A DNA stretch of 64,000 nt from Microbacterium psychrotolerans (GCF_031085295.1 NZ_JAVFWO010000004.1:372001-436000), one strand, 5' to 3'. Shown: positions 15,906 through 24,693, counted from the first letter of the stretch. Translations and numbers: made by a program. Notes: a model not told the origin generated them from the sequence alone.

Positions 15906-17776
15906 CAGCGGCCGGACACCTTGCCGAAGAGGCGGGCGATCGGGGCGAGCACGAGCGGGCGTGCGGCGACCCACGCGGCCGCGATCACCACGAGCGAGGC
16001 GCCGAAGAACCAGAACCCCGTCCAGTTGTCGGCGTACGCGTCGGGATCGACCGAGCCCTGCGCGGCGTACATGTGGTTGAGGTTGCGCAGCGCCCCGGTG
16101 GCGAACACCAGGAACACGTGCACAGCGATGAACGCGACGAAGTAGAGCATCACCGGGAAGTGCACCGCCCTCGCCCACTCCACCGGGTAGGCCTTGTTCA
16201 GCCCGGCGGCGTTCTTCGGCCACACGCCCGACATCCGCACGCCGGTGACCACGGCCAGCGGCGCGGCGATGAACACCGTCGCGAAGTACGCCAGCTGCTG
16301 CAGCGAGTTGTAGTTGACCCAGCCGTTCTCGGTCGGCCAGTCCAGCGACACGTACTGCAGGGCCGCCGACACGGCGTTGGGGAACACCTCCCAGGAGCTG
16401 GGCACGATGCGCAGCCACTGGCCGGTCACGAACAGCAGCACCACGAAGACGACGCCGTTGACCAGCCACAGGATGTCGAGCGACTGGTGGAACCACAGAT
16501 TCAGGCTGATCTTGCGCCGGTTGTTGCTCCGCGGCGACCAGAACGCGGTCGGCCGTTTCTCGGTGCGCACCCGCAGGCCCGACCGGATGATGAGCACCAT
16601 CAGGAACACGTTGAAGAAGTGCTGCCATCCGAGCCACGCGGGGATCCCGATCGGCGCGCCCTCGGGCAGGTGGTACTCACCCGGGTACGTCGCGAGGAAA
16701 TCGACGCCCCACGACGTCGACAGCAGCCACCGCACCGCGAGCACGGCCATGGCTGCGGCATACAGGAGCCCGGCACCGCCGACGAGGACGGCACCGGCCC
16801 ACTGTCCGCGGGTGAAGGGCCCGATCCGCCGGGGCTCGGCCGCCGGCTCCGAGCGCGTGCGTGCTGCCGCACCCGCCCACACGGTCCGCGGGAACGGCAG
16901 CGGCTGGGACAGCGGCACTCCCGTCGACGTGCCGGGAGCGGCCGGCGCTGGTGCGGCGACGACCTCCGCGGCGACCGTCGTGGCCGCAGCCGGGGCGGCT
17001 GCGGCATCCGACACGGACGCAGCTGTCGGCGCAGCTGCGGCATCCGTCGTGGATGACACGACCGGTGCTGCGGAACCCTTCACGGACGTAGCCGCGGCCG
17101 CTGCTGCCGTGTCCGACGCCGGCGTGGCGCCCCGAGCCGGGGCGAAGCCGGCAGGCGGCCAGGGCTCGCCGCCCGGCACGCGGGGCAGGCCCCGGCGGAG
17201 CGGCCTGGCACCGGCGGTGCCCTCGGCGCCTGCGGCAGCGGGGGCGACGGAGCCGGACGCAGCGGGGCTGGCGGCGGTGCTCGCGGCGGGCGCGGCGGTC
17301 TCTATGTGCGCGGGAGCGGGCGACGATTCCTGCGCGGACGACGGTGGCTGGGGCGCGGTCACACCGGCGGCCACGGCGGCATCGGGAACGACGGTTCCGG
17401 CCGGTGGCCAGGGCTCGCCGCCGGGCACGCGGGGCAGACCCCGGCGGATGCGCCGGGCTCCGGCCGCGGCGACGGTCGAGGGCGCGTCGACGGCCTCGAC
17501 GGCCGTGGACTGCGCGTCGTCCCGCTCGTCCTTCGCTCGCTCAGCGACCGGGGCTGCGGTCGCGGCGGCGACCGAGGTCGTCGCGGCCACCGGGACCGCC
17601 GCCGCGGCGGCGGGCTCGGCGACCACGGGCGCTTCGACAGGCTCAGCGACCGCGATCGTCGCCGGCGACGGGCGCCCGTCGCCGTTCGGCACCGGCGCCG
17701 TGCCGGCGGGCGGCCACGGCTCGCCGCCGGGAACGCGAGGCAGACCTCGCCGCACCGCAGAACCGAAGGTCGCCAT
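15905..17776 (-). CDS. Cytochrome b/b6-type membrane protein with three-repeat cytoplasmic tail, ETF-linked
   Basis: A 623-residue protein. Residues 1-320 are an Ala/Pro-rich tail holding three copies of RRGLPRVPGGEPWPPAG at 9-25, 111-127 and 194-210, of which RRGLPRVPGGEPWPPAG is identical each time. The remainder is a multi-helix cytochrome b domain with candidate heme ligands in GWQHFFNVF, LWFHQSLDIL and AVHFPVMLYFVAFIAVHVFLV. It follows etfA by only 6 nt, so it is cotranslated with electron-transfer flavoprotein. The likely role is passing electrons from ETF to the quinone pool; this is inferred. Part of the tail is encoded by a REP-like sequence at 17631. Confidence 0.85.
   Translation of the reverse strand: MATFGSAVRRGLPRVPGGEPWPPAGTAPVPNGDGRPSPATIAVAEPVEAPVVAEPAAAAAVPVAATTSVAAATAAPVAERAKDERDDAQSTAVEAVDAPSTVAAAGARRIRRGLPRVPGGEPWPPAGTVVPDAAVAAGVTAPQPPSSAQESSPAPAHIETAAPAASTAASPAASGSVAPAAAGAEGTAGARPLRRGLPRVPGGEPWPPAGFAPARGATPASDTAAAAAATSVKGSAAPVVSSTTDAAAAPTAASVSDAAAAPAAATTVAAEVVAAPAPAAPGTSTGVPLSQPLPFPRTVWAGAAARTRSEPAAEPRRIGPFTRGQWAGAVLVGGAGLLYAAAMAVLAVRWLLSTSWGVDFLATYPGEYHLPEGAPIGIPAWLGWQHFFNVFLMVLIIRSGLRVRTEKRPTAFWSPRSNNRRKISLNLWFHQSLDILWLVNGVVFVVLLFVTGQWLRIVPSSWEVFPNAVSAALQYVSLDWPTENGWVNYNSLQQLAYFATVFIAAPLAVVTGVRMSGVWPKNAAGLNKAYPVEWARAVHFPVMLYFVAFIAVHVFLVFATGALRNLNHMYAAQGSVDPDAYADNWTGFWFFGASLVVIAAAWVAARPLVLAPIARLFGKVSGR
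17531..17550. repeat. REP-like element, diverged copy inside the cytochrome b gene
   Basis: CTTCGCTCGCTCAGCGACCG resembles the clearer copies at 17631 and 20297 (shared CTTCG and GCTCAGCGACCG). It is a weak match on its own. Confidence 0.35.
17631..17652. repeat. REP-like element GCTTCGACAGGCTCAGCGAC inside coding sequence
   Basis: The 22-bp word is nearly repeated at 20297-20318 (20 of 22 identical). Here it is translated in the Ala/Pro-rich tail of the cytochrome b protein as part of VAEPVEAPV. Similar words are frequent in actinobacterial genomes as dispersed elements, from general memory. Confidence 0.5.
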
Positions 17777-17782
17777 ACCGGG

Positions 17783-18748
17783 TTACGCCTTCTTCGCCTC
17801 AAGAGCAGCGATCAGCTGCGGAACCACCTGGAACAGATCCCCGACGACGCCGAAGTCGGCGATCTCGAAGATCGGGGCATCCGCGTCCTTGTTGATCGCG
17901 ACGATCGTCTTCGCGGTCTGCATGCCGGCCTTGTGCTGGATCGCACCCGAGATGCCGAGCGCCACATAGAGCTGAGGCGACACCGACACACCGGTCTGGC
18001 CCACCTGGTACGAGTAGGGCACGTAACCGGCGTCGACCGCGGCGCGCGAGGCGCCGATCGCGGCGCCCAGGGCGTCGGCGAGCTGCTCGACGAGCGCGAA
18101 CTTGTCGCCGGATCCGAGTCCGCGACCGCCCGACACGACCTTCGTCGCACCGCGCAGTTCCGGGCGCGTCGACGACACCACCGTCTCATCCACGGACGTC
18201 ACGGTCGCGGCACGGCGCCCCGAGGCGCGCACCTCGAGCGGTTCGGCCTCGACACCGGCGACGGCCTCGGCGCGGGCATCCACGGATCCCTGACGGATCG
18301 TGATGACCGGCGCGCCCCACGTGACCGCGGCGTCGACGTTGTACGCGCCGCCGTAGACCGAGTGGTGCGCGATGACGCCTTCGGGGTCGCGCGAGACGCC
18401 GACGGCATCGACCGCGAGGCCGGACCGGGTGCGCGCGGCGTACCGGCCGGCGACCTCGCGGCCCTCCACCGAGTGCGCCACCAGGATGGCGTCCGGCCGC
18501 ACCTGGTCGGCCGCCGCGGTGAGCGCGTCGACCGCCGCGGCGCCGAGCCCGTCGCCGGGAGCGGCGACGAGCACCGCGGCGGCTCCGAGCGCGGCAGCAT
18601 CCGCGGCCAACGCGGCGTCGCCGACGATCACGGCGACCGGCGTGCCGACCGTCGCGGCGGCGCCCAGCAGCTCGGCCGCCGACTTGGCGAGCCCACCCGA
18701 CGGGGTGGTGTCGAGGAAGACAAGGATGGAGTCATCTGCAAACGTCAT
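17783..18748 (-). CDS. etfA: Electron transfer flavoprotein alpha subunit
   Basis: A 321-residue FAD-binding subunit. The C-terminal FAD domain is canonical: [63 protein letters not shown] and [32 protein letters not shown]. The N-terminal domain is shared with EtfB. ETF carries electrons from acyl-CoA dehydrogenases to a membrane quinone reductase. The ATG at 18748 has GAGGG upstream and lies 13 nt after the etfB stop. The cytochrome b gene follows 6 nt after its own stop. It probably serves the acyl-CoA dehydrogenase at 22161 among others. Confidence 0.96.
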   Translation of the reverse strand: MTFADDSILVFLDTTPSGGLAKSAAELLGAAATVGTPVAVIVGDAALAADAAALGAAAVLVAAPGDGLGAAAVDALTAAADQVRPDAILVAHSVEGREVAGRYAARTRSGLAVDAVGVSRDPEGVIAHHSVYGGAYNVDAAVTWGAPVITIRQGSVDARAEAVAGVEAEPLEVRASGRRAATVTSVDETVVSSTRPELRGATKVVSGGRGLGSGDKFALVEQLADALGAAIGASRAAVDAGYVPYSYQVGQTGVSVSPQLYVALGISGAIQHKAGMQTAKTIVAINKDADAPIFEIADFGVVGDLFQVVPQLIAALEAKKA

Positions 18749-18761
18749 CACGCACGCACCC

Positions 18762-19538
18762 TCACGCAAGCCGGTTCTGGATCAGGAACTCCGCGAGCTT
18801 CTGGCCCGCGTCGCCCTCGTCGACGATCTTCACGCCGGCCTCGCGCGGAGGCTTCTCGCTCAACGCGATGACGATGGACCGCGACGCGGTCGGGTCGTGG
18901 GGCTCGATCTCGAGCTCGGCGAGCGACAGCGTCTCGAACGGCTTCTTCTTCGCCGCCATGATGCCCTTGAAGTTGGGGAAGCGCGCGTCGGGAAGCGCCT
19001 CGGTGATGGATATCACGGCGGGAAGCGGTGCCGTCACCTGCAGCGTCGCACCGTCCGACGCGCGCGTGCCCGAGACGGCGTCGCCGGCGATCTCGACCGT
19101 GCTGAGGTAGGTCGCGCTCGGCACGTCGAGGATCTCGGCCACCATCGCGGGGATCACCCCGCCGGTGCCGTCGGTGGACTGGTTGCCGGCGATGACGAGG
19201 TCGAAGCCGGTGCGCTGCAGGGCCGCCGCGAGCACCTCGGCGGTCAGGCCGAGGTCGGCACCGAGGAGCGCCTCGTCGACGACCTGCACGGCCGACGACG
19301 CGCCCATCGCGAGGCCCTTGCGGACCGTCGCAGAAGCCGACTCCGGCGTCATCGACAGCACGACGACCTCGGTGCCCGGCGTCTTGTCGGCGTACGACAG
19401 CGCGACCTCGAGGGCACGCTCGCCGATCTCGTCGAGGACCGTCTCGCTGGCGGCGCGATCGGCCAGGCCGGTCTCCAGCGACAGCTTGCGATCCCCGTAG
19501 GTATCCGGGACTTCCTTGACCAGGACGACGATCTTCAT
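18762..19538 (-). CDS. etfB: Electron transfer flavoprotein beta subunit
   Basis: A 258-residue subunit: [13 protein letters not shown] opening, [20 protein letters not shown]-type segment ([28 protein letters not shown]) and the recognition-loop region [19 protein letters not shown]. It pairs with EtfA and holds the AMP site. The ATG at 19538 has GAGGAGAT just upstream. It is first in a three-gene operon. A TGTATACA palindrome lies about 100 bp upstream, identical to one in front of the GntR-prp operon. Confidence 0.96.
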   Translation of the reverse strand: MKIVVLVKEVPDTYGDRKLSLETGLADRAASETVLDEIGERALEVALSYADKTPGTEVVVLSMTPESASATVRKGLAMGASSAVQVVDEALLGADLGLTAEVLAAALQRTGFDLVIAGNQSTDGTGGVIPAMVAEILDVPSATYLSTVEIAGDAVSGTRASDGATLQVTAPLPAVISITEALPDARFPNFKGIMAAKKKPFETLSLAELEIEPHDPTASRSIVIALSEKPPREAGVKIVDEGDAGQKLAEFLIQNRLA

Positions 19539-19635
19539 GACGATCTCCTCACGCTGGGCACGAGTCTATGGCGCGGCGCGCAATGTACCCAATCCCGCGG
19601 AATGCGCCGACCGGACCGACCCCTGACCCGCCGTG

Positions 19636-19643
19636 TGTATACA
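19636..19643. promoter_or_regulatory. TGTATACA operator between etfB and the MarR gene
   Basis: TGTATACAT followed by AAACGC matches TGTATACAT followed by TGAACGC at 48065 in front of the GntR gene. TGTATACA-type palindromes are typical of GntR FCD-subfamily regulators. The site lies between the divergent etfB and MarR starts. Confidence 0.5.
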
Positions 19644-19715
19644 TAAACGCCCCTTCGCGGCCCCCGGATCGGTCGCTGCAACCGAGGACCGGTACGGTGG
19701 AAGGAGGAGGTCGTC

Positions 19716-20252
19716 ATGGCAGCACCCAAGCGTCTTCCGGTCGACCCGATCGCCGAAGCCAAGCGCCAGTGGATCGCCCATGGCTGGGAACCCGCAGCCG
19801 CGGGCATGACCGCCGTGACGTCGATCATCCGGGCGCAGCAGCTCATGTTCGCGCGCATCGACACGGCGCTGCGGCCCTTCGGACTCTCGTTCGCCCGGTA
19901 CGAGCTGCTGCGCCTGCTCGGCTTCACGCGGGAGGGACGGATGCCGATGGCCAGCGCCATCGCCCGCCTGCAGGTGCACCCGACCAGCGTCACCAACACC
20001 GTCGACCGGCTGGCCCGCGACGGCCTCGTCTCGCGCGAGCCGCACCCCGGCGACGGGCGCGCGGCGATGCTCGTGCTCACCGACACCGGTCGCGAACTGG
20101 TCGAACGGGCGACCGCGGCCCTCAACAGCGAGGTGTTCGAGGATCCCGGCCTCACCGACGCCGACACCACAGAGCTGGTGCGGATCATCGCCCGATTCCG
20201 CAAGGACGCCGGCGACTTCACCGATCCGAAGCCCCAGCCCGAGCCGCTCTGA
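19716..20252 (+). CDS. MarR-family transcriptional regulator
   Basis: A 178-residue regulator with the MarR winged helix: LSFARYELLRLLGFTREGRMPMASAIARLQVHPTSVTNTVDRLARDGLVSREPHPGDGRAAMLVLTDTGRELV (about residues 60-135). It is divergent from the etf operon and adjacent to the branched-chain acyl-CoA genes. The ATG has a strong GGAGGAGG, with a TACGGT -10 further upstream, so unlike many neighbours this mRNA has a leader. The ligand could be an acyl-CoA or aromatic acid; that is inference. Confidence 0.9.
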   Translation: MAAPKRLPVDPIAEAKRQWIAHGWEPAAAGMTAVTSIIRAQQLMFARIDTALRPFGLSFARYELLRLLGFTREGRMPMASAIARLQVHPTSVTNTVDRLARDGLVSREPHPGDGRAAMLVLTDTGRELVERATAALNSEVFEDPGLTDADTTELVRIIARFRKDAGDFTDPKPQPEPL

Positions 20253-20296
20253 GCGGCGGGTCCCTGACTGCGTCGAAGTGGTGAGGGCACGAGCGC

Positions 20297-20318
20297 GCTT
20301 CAACAGGCTCAGCGACGG
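20297..20318. repeat. REP-like element, intergenic copy
   Basis: GCTTCAACAGGCTCAGCGAC plus GG differs at two positions from the copy at 17631-17652. It lies just after the stop of the convergent enoyl-CoA hydratase gene. Confidence 0.45.
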
Positions 20319-20319
20319 A

Positions 20320-21096
20320 TCAGCGACCCTCGAACTCCGGTGCGCGCTTCTCGCGGAAGGCGGCCATGCCCTCCTTCTGGTCCGCGGTGTCGAAGAGGCT
20401 GGCGAACACGTGCTTCTCGAGGCGAAGGCCCTCGGCCAGCGACGTCTCGAGGGCGGCATCCAGCACGGCCTTCGCGGCATACAGCGACGGCAGGCTCTTC
20501 GACGCGATGGTCTCGGCGGTCTTCTGCGCCTCGGCGAGCAGGTCGGCGGTCGGCACGACCCGCGAGACCAGTCCGGAGCGTTCGGCCTCGGCGGCATCCA
20601 TCACCCGCCCGGTGAGGATCAGCTCGGCCGCCTTGTAGTAGCCGACCGCGCGGATGAGCCGCTGCGAGCCGCCCATGCCGGGGATGACGCCGAGGTTGAT
20701 CTCGGGCTGCCCGAACTTCGCCGTGTCGGCCGCGAGAATGATGTCGCACATCATCGCCAGCTCGCACCCGCCGCCCAGCGCGTAGCCCGAGACAGCGGCG
20801 ATGACCGGGGTCCGCACGGCGGCGAACTGCGCCCAGCCGCCGAAGTGGTCGCCCATCAGCATCTCGAGCCCCGATTTGGACTCCATCTCCTTGATGTCGG
20901 CGCCGGCCGCGAAAGCGCGCTCCGAGCCGGTGAGCACGATGGCGCCGATGCCTTCGTCGGCATCGAAGGCGGATGCCGCGGCTACGACGTCCCAGCACAC
21001 CTGCGTGTTCAGCGCGTTGAGCGCCTCCGGCCGGTTGAGCGTGATCCAGCCGACGCGGCCGCGGGTCTCGACGAGGATCGTCTCGTACTCGGTCAT
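20320..21096 (-). CDS. Enoyl-CoA hydratase
   Basis: A 258-residue crotonase-fold protein: [15 protein letters not shown], the CoA/oxyanion loop [59 protein letters not shown] with the two catalytic Glu positions occupied (E in GGGCE and in GQPEI), and [15 protein letters not shown]. It hydrates trans-2-enoyl-CoA. It is third in a run with an isobutyryl-type dehydrogenase and 3-hydroxyisobutyrate dehydrogenase, so valine degradation is the probable pathway. The ATG at 21096 is used. The upstream 122 bp carries AGAACAG operator-like sites, so it may have its own promoter. Confidence 0.93.
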   Translation of the reverse strand: MTEYETILVETRGRVGWITLNRPEALNALNTQVCWDVVAAASAFDADEGIGAIVLTGSERAFAAGADIKEMESKSGLEMLMGDHFGGWAQFAAVRTPVIAAVSGYALGGGCELAMMCDIILAADTAKFGQPEINLGVIPGMGGSQRLIRAVGYYKAAELILTGRVMDAAEAERSGLVSRVVPTADLLAEAQKTAETIASKSLPSLYAAKAVLDAALETSLAEGLRLEKHVFASLFDTADQKEGMAAFREKRAPEFEGR

Positions 21097-21135
21097 CGGT
21101 TCCCGCTTTCGTCTCAGGGTCGTGAACATTCCACC

Positions 21136-21199
21136 AGAACAGGTGATCCGGCTGGGACAGGCTGATCCCGCCCTCATCGACCTGTTCTCGCCAGAACAG
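21136..21199. promoter_or_regulatory. AGAACAG operator-like sites upstream of enoyl-CoA hydratase
   Basis: A perfect palindrome CTGTTCT-cgcc-AGAACAG spans 21182-21199 and an extra half-site CCAGAACAGG starts at 21134. The sites are in the short gap between mmsB and the hydratase gene, suggesting a dimeric regulator. Confidence 0.5.
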
Positions 21200-21218
21200 C
21201 AGATCTGGGCAGCGGCGG

Positions 21219-22118
21219 TCAGGCGCTCTCGGCGCGGATGGTGTTGATGATGCCGGAGAAGTCCTGGCCGGCGCCGTCGCCGGCCGCGTACTGCGCATAG
21301 ATCTCGCGCGCGAGCATGCCCATGCGCGCCTCGACGCCCGTCGCCGAGATCGCGTGCTCTGCCAGCCCGAGGTCCTTGTTCATGAGCGCGCCGGCGAAGC
21401 CCGGCTGGTAGTCGCGGTTCGCGGGACTCGTGGGCACGGGTCCCGGCACCGGGCAGTTCGTCGTCAGTGCCCAGCACTGGCCCGATGCGTTCGAGGCGAC
21501 GTCGAACAGCGCTTGGTGCGAGAGCCCGAGCCGCTCCCCCAGCACGAACGCCTCCGCGACCGCGATCTGCGATACGGCCAGGATCATGTTGTTGCAGACC
21601 TTCGCGGCCTGCCCCAGCCCCGCTCCGCCGCAGTGCACGACCCGTCGGCCCATCGCCTCGAGCAGCGGGCGCGCGGCCTCGAAGTCCTCGTCCGTCCCGC
21701 CGACCATGAAGGCGAGCGTGGCGTTCTCGGCGCCCACCACTCCGCCTGACACCGGGGCATCCAGCGACCGGTGACCGGCCGCCTCGGCGAGCGCGTGCGC
21801 GGCGCGCGCCTCGTCGACGGCGATCGTCGAGCAGTCGATGAACAGGGCTCCCGGTGCTGCGACATCGAGCAGTCCCGCAGCGCCGTCCGAACGGCGATAG
21901 GCGTCGAGCACCTGCGCCCCGGTCTGGAACATGGTGATGACCACGTCGGCGCCGGTGGCGGCATCCGTTCCCGACTCCGCGGTTGTGAGTCCCCCGTCAG
22001 CTGCGGCGGAGACGGCGGCGGGCATGACGTCGAAACCCGTCACCTCGTGACCGGCGGCGGCCAGATTCCTCGCCATGGGCAGGCCCATATGGCCGAGCCC
22101 CAGGAATGCGATCTTCAT
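21219..22118 (-). CDS. mmsB: 3-hydroxyisobutyrate dehydrogenase
   Basis: A 299-residue NAD-dependent beta-hydroxyacid dehydrogenase: [24 protein letters not shown] (Rossmann GxGxMGxxM), [29 protein letters not shown] (substrate site) and [25 protein letters not shown] with the catalytic Lys. It oxidises 3-hydroxyisobutyrate to methylmalonate semialdehyde in valine catabolism. The start has GGAGG. It follows the acyl-CoA dehydrogenase gene by 42 nt. The next expected enzyme, MmsA, is not in the window. Confidence 0.94.
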   Translation of the reverse strand: MKIAFLGLGHMGLPMARNLAAAGHEVTGFDVMPAAVSAAADGGLTTAESGTDAATGADVVITMFQTGAQVLDAYRRSDGAAGLLDVAAPGALFIDCSTIAVDEARAAHALAEAAGHRSLDAPVSGGVVGAENATLAFMVGGTDEDFEAARPLLEAMGRRVVHCGGAGLGQAAKVCNNMILAVSQIAVAEAFVLGERLGLSHQALFDVASNASGQCWALTTNCPVPGPVPTSPANRDYQPGFAGALMNKDLGLAEHAISATGVEARMGMLAREIYAQYAAGDGAGQDFSGIINTIRAESA

Positions 22119-22160
22119 TTCGGACCTCCTCGTCGGTGCTTCTCGAACGCCGTGCGACCG

Positions 22161-23321
22161 TCAGCGCGCGAGCAGCTGGCGTCCGATGATCACGCGCATG
22201 ATCTCGTTGGTCCCCTCCAGGATCTGATGGACGCGCAGATCGCGCACCACCTTCTCGATCCCGTACTCGTGAAGGTAGCCGTAGCCGCCGTGCAGCTGCA
22301 GCGCCTCGTTGGCCACCTTGAAGCCGGCATCGGTCGCGAAGCGCTTGGCCATCGCGCACTGCAGCGAGGCGTCGGGCGACTTCGCGTCGAGCGCCGCCGC
22401 GGCACCGCGCACGAGGGCGCGCGCGGCGTGCAGCTCGGTGGCCATGTCGGCGAGCGCGAACACGACGGCCTGCCTCTCGGCGAGCGGCTCGCCGAACGTG
22501 AAGCGCTCGTGCACGTAGCGCAGCGCGCGGTCCAGCGCCCACTGAGCGCCGCCGAGCGAGCAGGCGGCGATGTTGATGCGCCCGCCGTCGAGTGCCGACA
22601 TCGCGATCTTGAAGCCCTGGCCTTCACCGCCGAGGATGTTCTCCGCGGACACGCGCACCTCGTCGAGGATCACCTGACGAGTCGGCTGCGCGTTCCAGCC
22701 CATCTTGTGCTCGATCGCGCCGAACGACAGCCCCGGGGCGTCGGCGGGGACGAGGAACGCGGTGATGCCGCGAGCCCCCGGTTCACCCGTGCGCGCCATG
22801 ACGATGTAGACCGACGCCTCGCCGCCGCCCGAGATGAACTGCTTCACGCCGGTCAGCACGTAGTCGTCGCCCGACCGGATCGCGCTCGTGGTGATGGCTG
22901 CGGCATCCGATCCGGCACCCGGCTCGGTGAGGCAGTAGCTGCCGAAGCCCGCCATCGAGGTGAGGAGCGGCAGCCACTCGGTGCACTGGGCGTCACTGCC
23001 GTAGGTGTCGATCATCCACACGACCATGTTGTGGATCGAGATGTACGCGGCGATCGCGGGGTCGCCCTGCGCCAGCTCTTCGAAGATGGCGGCCGCATCG
23101 GAGCGTGACAGCCCCGCCCCGCCGAAGTCCTCGCGGGCGTAGATGCCGCCGAGCCCGAGCTCGCCGGCGCTGCGCAGCGTGTCGCGGGGGAAGAAGGACT
23201 TCGCGTCCCACTCCAGCGCATGCGGCGCGAGCTCGTTCTGGACGAATTCGCGGACGGCGTCGAGGATCGCGTCGCGCTCCTCAGTGGTAAGGCTCGAGGT
23301 GAGAGGGGTGATCGTGGACAC
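22161..23321 (-). CDS. Acyl-CoA dehydrogenase, isobutyryl-CoA type
   Basis: A 386-residue FAD enzyme: SYCLTEPGAGSDAAAI, VLTGVKQFISGGGEASVYIVMART, LGGAQWALDRALRYVHERFTFGEPLAE, and the C-terminal LQLHGGYGYLHEYGIEKVVRDLRVHQILEGTNEIMRVIIGR, whose EGTNE carries the usual catalytic Glu. Electrons would pass to the ETF encoded at 17783-19538. The mmsB and hydratase neighbours point to isobutyryl-CoA rather than straight-chain substrates. The GTG at 23321 has GGAG upstream. A GTGCC-N6-GGCAC palindrome and a TAAAAT box lie in the upstream region. Confidence 0.93.
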   Translation of the reverse strand: MSTITPLTSSLTTEERDAILDAVREFVQNELAPHALEWDAKSFFPRDTLRSAGELGLGGIYAREDFGGAGLSRSDAAAIFEELAQGDPAIAAYISIHNMVVWMIDTYGSDAQCTEWLPLLTSMAGFGSYCLTEPGAGSDAAAITTSAIRSGDDYVLTGVKQFISGGGEASVYIVMARTGEPGARGITAFLVPADAPGLSFGAIEHKMGWNAQPTRQVILDEVRVSAENILGGEGQGFKIAMSALDGGRINIAACSLGGAQWALDRALRYVHERFTFGEPLAERQAVVFALADMATELHAARALVRGAAAALDAKSPDASLQCAMAKRFATDAGFKVANEALQLHGGYGYLHEYGIEKVVRDLRVHQILEGTNEIMRVIIGRQLLAR

Positions 23322-23377
23322 CGTTGCTCCTTCAGAGATGCAGAACGCCCTTGTGGGGCATCCTGATCAACGCGATC

Positions 23378-23393
23378 GTGCCGGCATTGGCAC
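23378..23393. promoter_or_regulatory. GTGCC-N6-GGCAC palindrome upstream of the acyl-CoA dehydrogenase
   Basis: A 5-6-5 inverted repeat in the 120-bp promoter region of the branched-chain operon, just downstream of a minus-strand TAAAAT (-10-like). It is a candidate repressor site. Confidence 0.4.
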
Positions 23394-23439
23394 ATCGGCA
23401 ATTTTACATGGACTTCCAACTATCTGTTAGGTGTCTCGA

Positions 23440-23500
23440 GGAATCGCTGAAGGGTGCATCTCCACGCGACGCGCGCGGAGATGCACCCTTTCGCGATTCC
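23440..23500. terminator. Long hairpin between the YCII gene and the acyl-CoA dehydrogenase
   Basis: Three nested arms pair: GGAATCGC with GCGATTCC, AGGGTGCATCTCC with GGAGATGCACCCT (13 bp), and CGCG with CGCG. It is 13 nt beyond the YCII stop, as expected for a terminator, although no T tract follows. The core AGGGTGCATCT is shared with the palindrome at 61552. Confidence 0.6.
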
Positions 23501-23512
23501 GGATGCCGCTGC

Positions 23513-23887
23513 TCAGGCGTCGGCGTGCGCGCGGGGCTCTTCCGCCGGCGCGTCGGCCTCGGGCCAGACCATGAACGGCCGCAGCTCGAGCTGTCCGTTG
23601 CGCGCCATCGGATGCCGCGACGCGATCTCGATGGCCTCCTCGAGGTCGTCGACCTCGAGGATGTCGAAGCCGCAGATGACCTCGGCCGTCTCGACGAACG
23701 GGCCGCGAGCGGTGAGCACCTTGCCGCCGCGGACCTTCACGACGGTGGACTCCGCCTGCGGGGCGAGCACTTCTCCGATCACGCGCTTGCCGCTGGCGTC
23801 GAGGGGATCGACCCACAGGTCGACGTCGGAGTCGTCGACTTCGGTGTCGGGCTCGAGCGAGGTGACGACGAACATCATGTACTTCAT
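23513..23887 (-). CDS. YCII-related domain protein
   Basis: A 124-residue protein of the YciI/DGPF group: MKYMMFVVTSLEPDTE, VIGEVLAPQAESTVVKVRGGKVLTARGPFVETAEVICGFDILEVDDLEEAIEIASRHPMA, and an acidic tail. DGPF/YCII proteins are dimeric alpha-beta barrels often found near ECF sigma factors, but no sigma gene is near. The function is unknown. AAGGA lies 8 nt before the ATG. Confidence 0.88.
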   Translation of the reverse strand: MKYMMFVVTSLEPDTEVDDSDVDLWVDPLDASGKRVIGEVLAPQAESTVVKVRGGKVLTARGPFVETAEVICGFDILEVDDLEEAIEIASRHPMARNGQLELRPFMVWPEADAPAEEPRAHADA

Positions 23888-24088
23888 GGTCTGATCCTTC
23901 CGTTGCGGGCCGGCGCACGCCAGCCTCACTCCGGTCGTCGCACGGGCTCGGACGATGTCGACACTTCTCTCGAGGATCTTTTCTTCCACCCGGCGCCGAC
24001 GCTCCGGACGGCGCTCGCGCGACGAGCATCATCCTCTCGACGGACGATGATGCGACTCGGGAGGGACGCGGTGCGACGGGCGGCTCCG

Positions 24089-24094
24089 TAGCGT
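24089..24094 (+). promoter_or_regulatory. -10 box TAGCGT, leaderless promoter
   Basis: TAGCGT ends 6 nt before the ATG at 24101. The 213-bp gap 23888-24100 otherwise shows only the ribosome-binding region of the YCII gene. Confidence 0.5.
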
Positions 24095-24100
24095 CGAAGC

Positions 24101-24280
24101 ATGGCCATCAGCACATCGACAGTCCCGATCGCCCGCCGCCGCGAGCTGCCCGCGGCGGCCGCGCTGCTGCTGACGATCGGCGGCAACATCCTCGTCCTCG
24201 GGATTGCCGCCCTCGCCATGGCCGGAGTCGCCGTCGCAGCGGTCGCCGTCTTCGGCCCCGGCATCCTCGACGCCCTCTGA
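24101..24280 (+). CDS. Small hydrophobic membrane protein (59 residues)
   Basis: The open frame encodes a basic opening (TVPIARRRELP) followed by almost continuous hydrophobic sequence (AAALLLTIGGNILVLGIAALAMAGVAVAAVAVFG), enough for one or two membrane helices. A leaderless promoter sits at the right distance and the reading frame fits the local GC3 bias. The function is unknown. Confidence 0.6.
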   Translation: MAISTSTVPIARRRELPAAAALLLTIGGNILVLGIAALAMAGVAVAAVAVFGPGILDAL

Positions 24281-24309
24281 TCCCCTGTCGCGCAGGCGCC
24301 CCGCCGGGC

Positions 24310-24315
24310 TAGCCT
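24310..24315 (+). promoter_or_regulatory. -10 box TAGCCT, leaderless promoter
   Basis: TAGCCT ends 6 nt before the GTG at 24322; no ribosome-binding site. Confidence 0.55.
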
Positions 24316-24321
24316 GCGTCT

Positions 24322-24690
24322 GTGAACGAGCGCGCCGTCCCGATCCTCCTCAGCCGTGACCTGCGTGAGACGCTCGCGTTCTTCGAGCGACTGGGGTTCG
24401 AGAACCGCGGCGCACCGCCCGAGGAGTGGGGCTACCTCATCATCGGCCGCGGCACCGCCGAGCTGCATTTCACCGAGGACCTCTCCGTCGACCCGCTGCG
24501 CACATCCTCGATGTGCTACCTCTACGTCGACGACGCCCAGCGTGTGTACGACGATTGGGCGGACGCGGTCGATCCCGACCCTGCCACCGGCAGCCGCATC
24601 GTCGCGCCGGTCACCACGGACTACGGGATGCGCGAGTTCGCCGTCGTCGACCGGAGCGGGAATCTCGTCCGCGTCGGCAGCCCGGTCTGA
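24322..24690 (+). CDS. VOC-family (bleomycin-resistance-like) protein
   Basis: A 122-residue protein with the vicinal-oxygen-chelate fold: AVPILLSRDLRETLAFFERLGFENRG, GYLIIGRGTAELHFTE, CYLYVDDAQRVYDDWA and REFAVVDRSGNLVRVGSPV. This size and pattern match proteins annotated as bleomycin-binding. A resistance role cannot be read from sequence. The gene is monocistronic. Confidence 0.85.
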   Translation: MNERAVPILLSRDLRETLAFFERLGFENRGAPPEEWGYLIIGRGTAELHFTEDLSVDPLRTSSMCYLYVDDAQRVYDDWADAVDPDPATGSRIVAPVTTDYGMREFAVVDRSGNLVRVGSPV

Positions 24691-24693
24691 CGC

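Noticed and set aside
21182..21199. Possible LexA (SOS) box in CTGTTCT-N4-AGAACAG
   Set aside because: The actinobacterial LexA box is GAAC-N4-GTTC in that orientation; here the arms are reversed, and the adjacent genes are metabolic.
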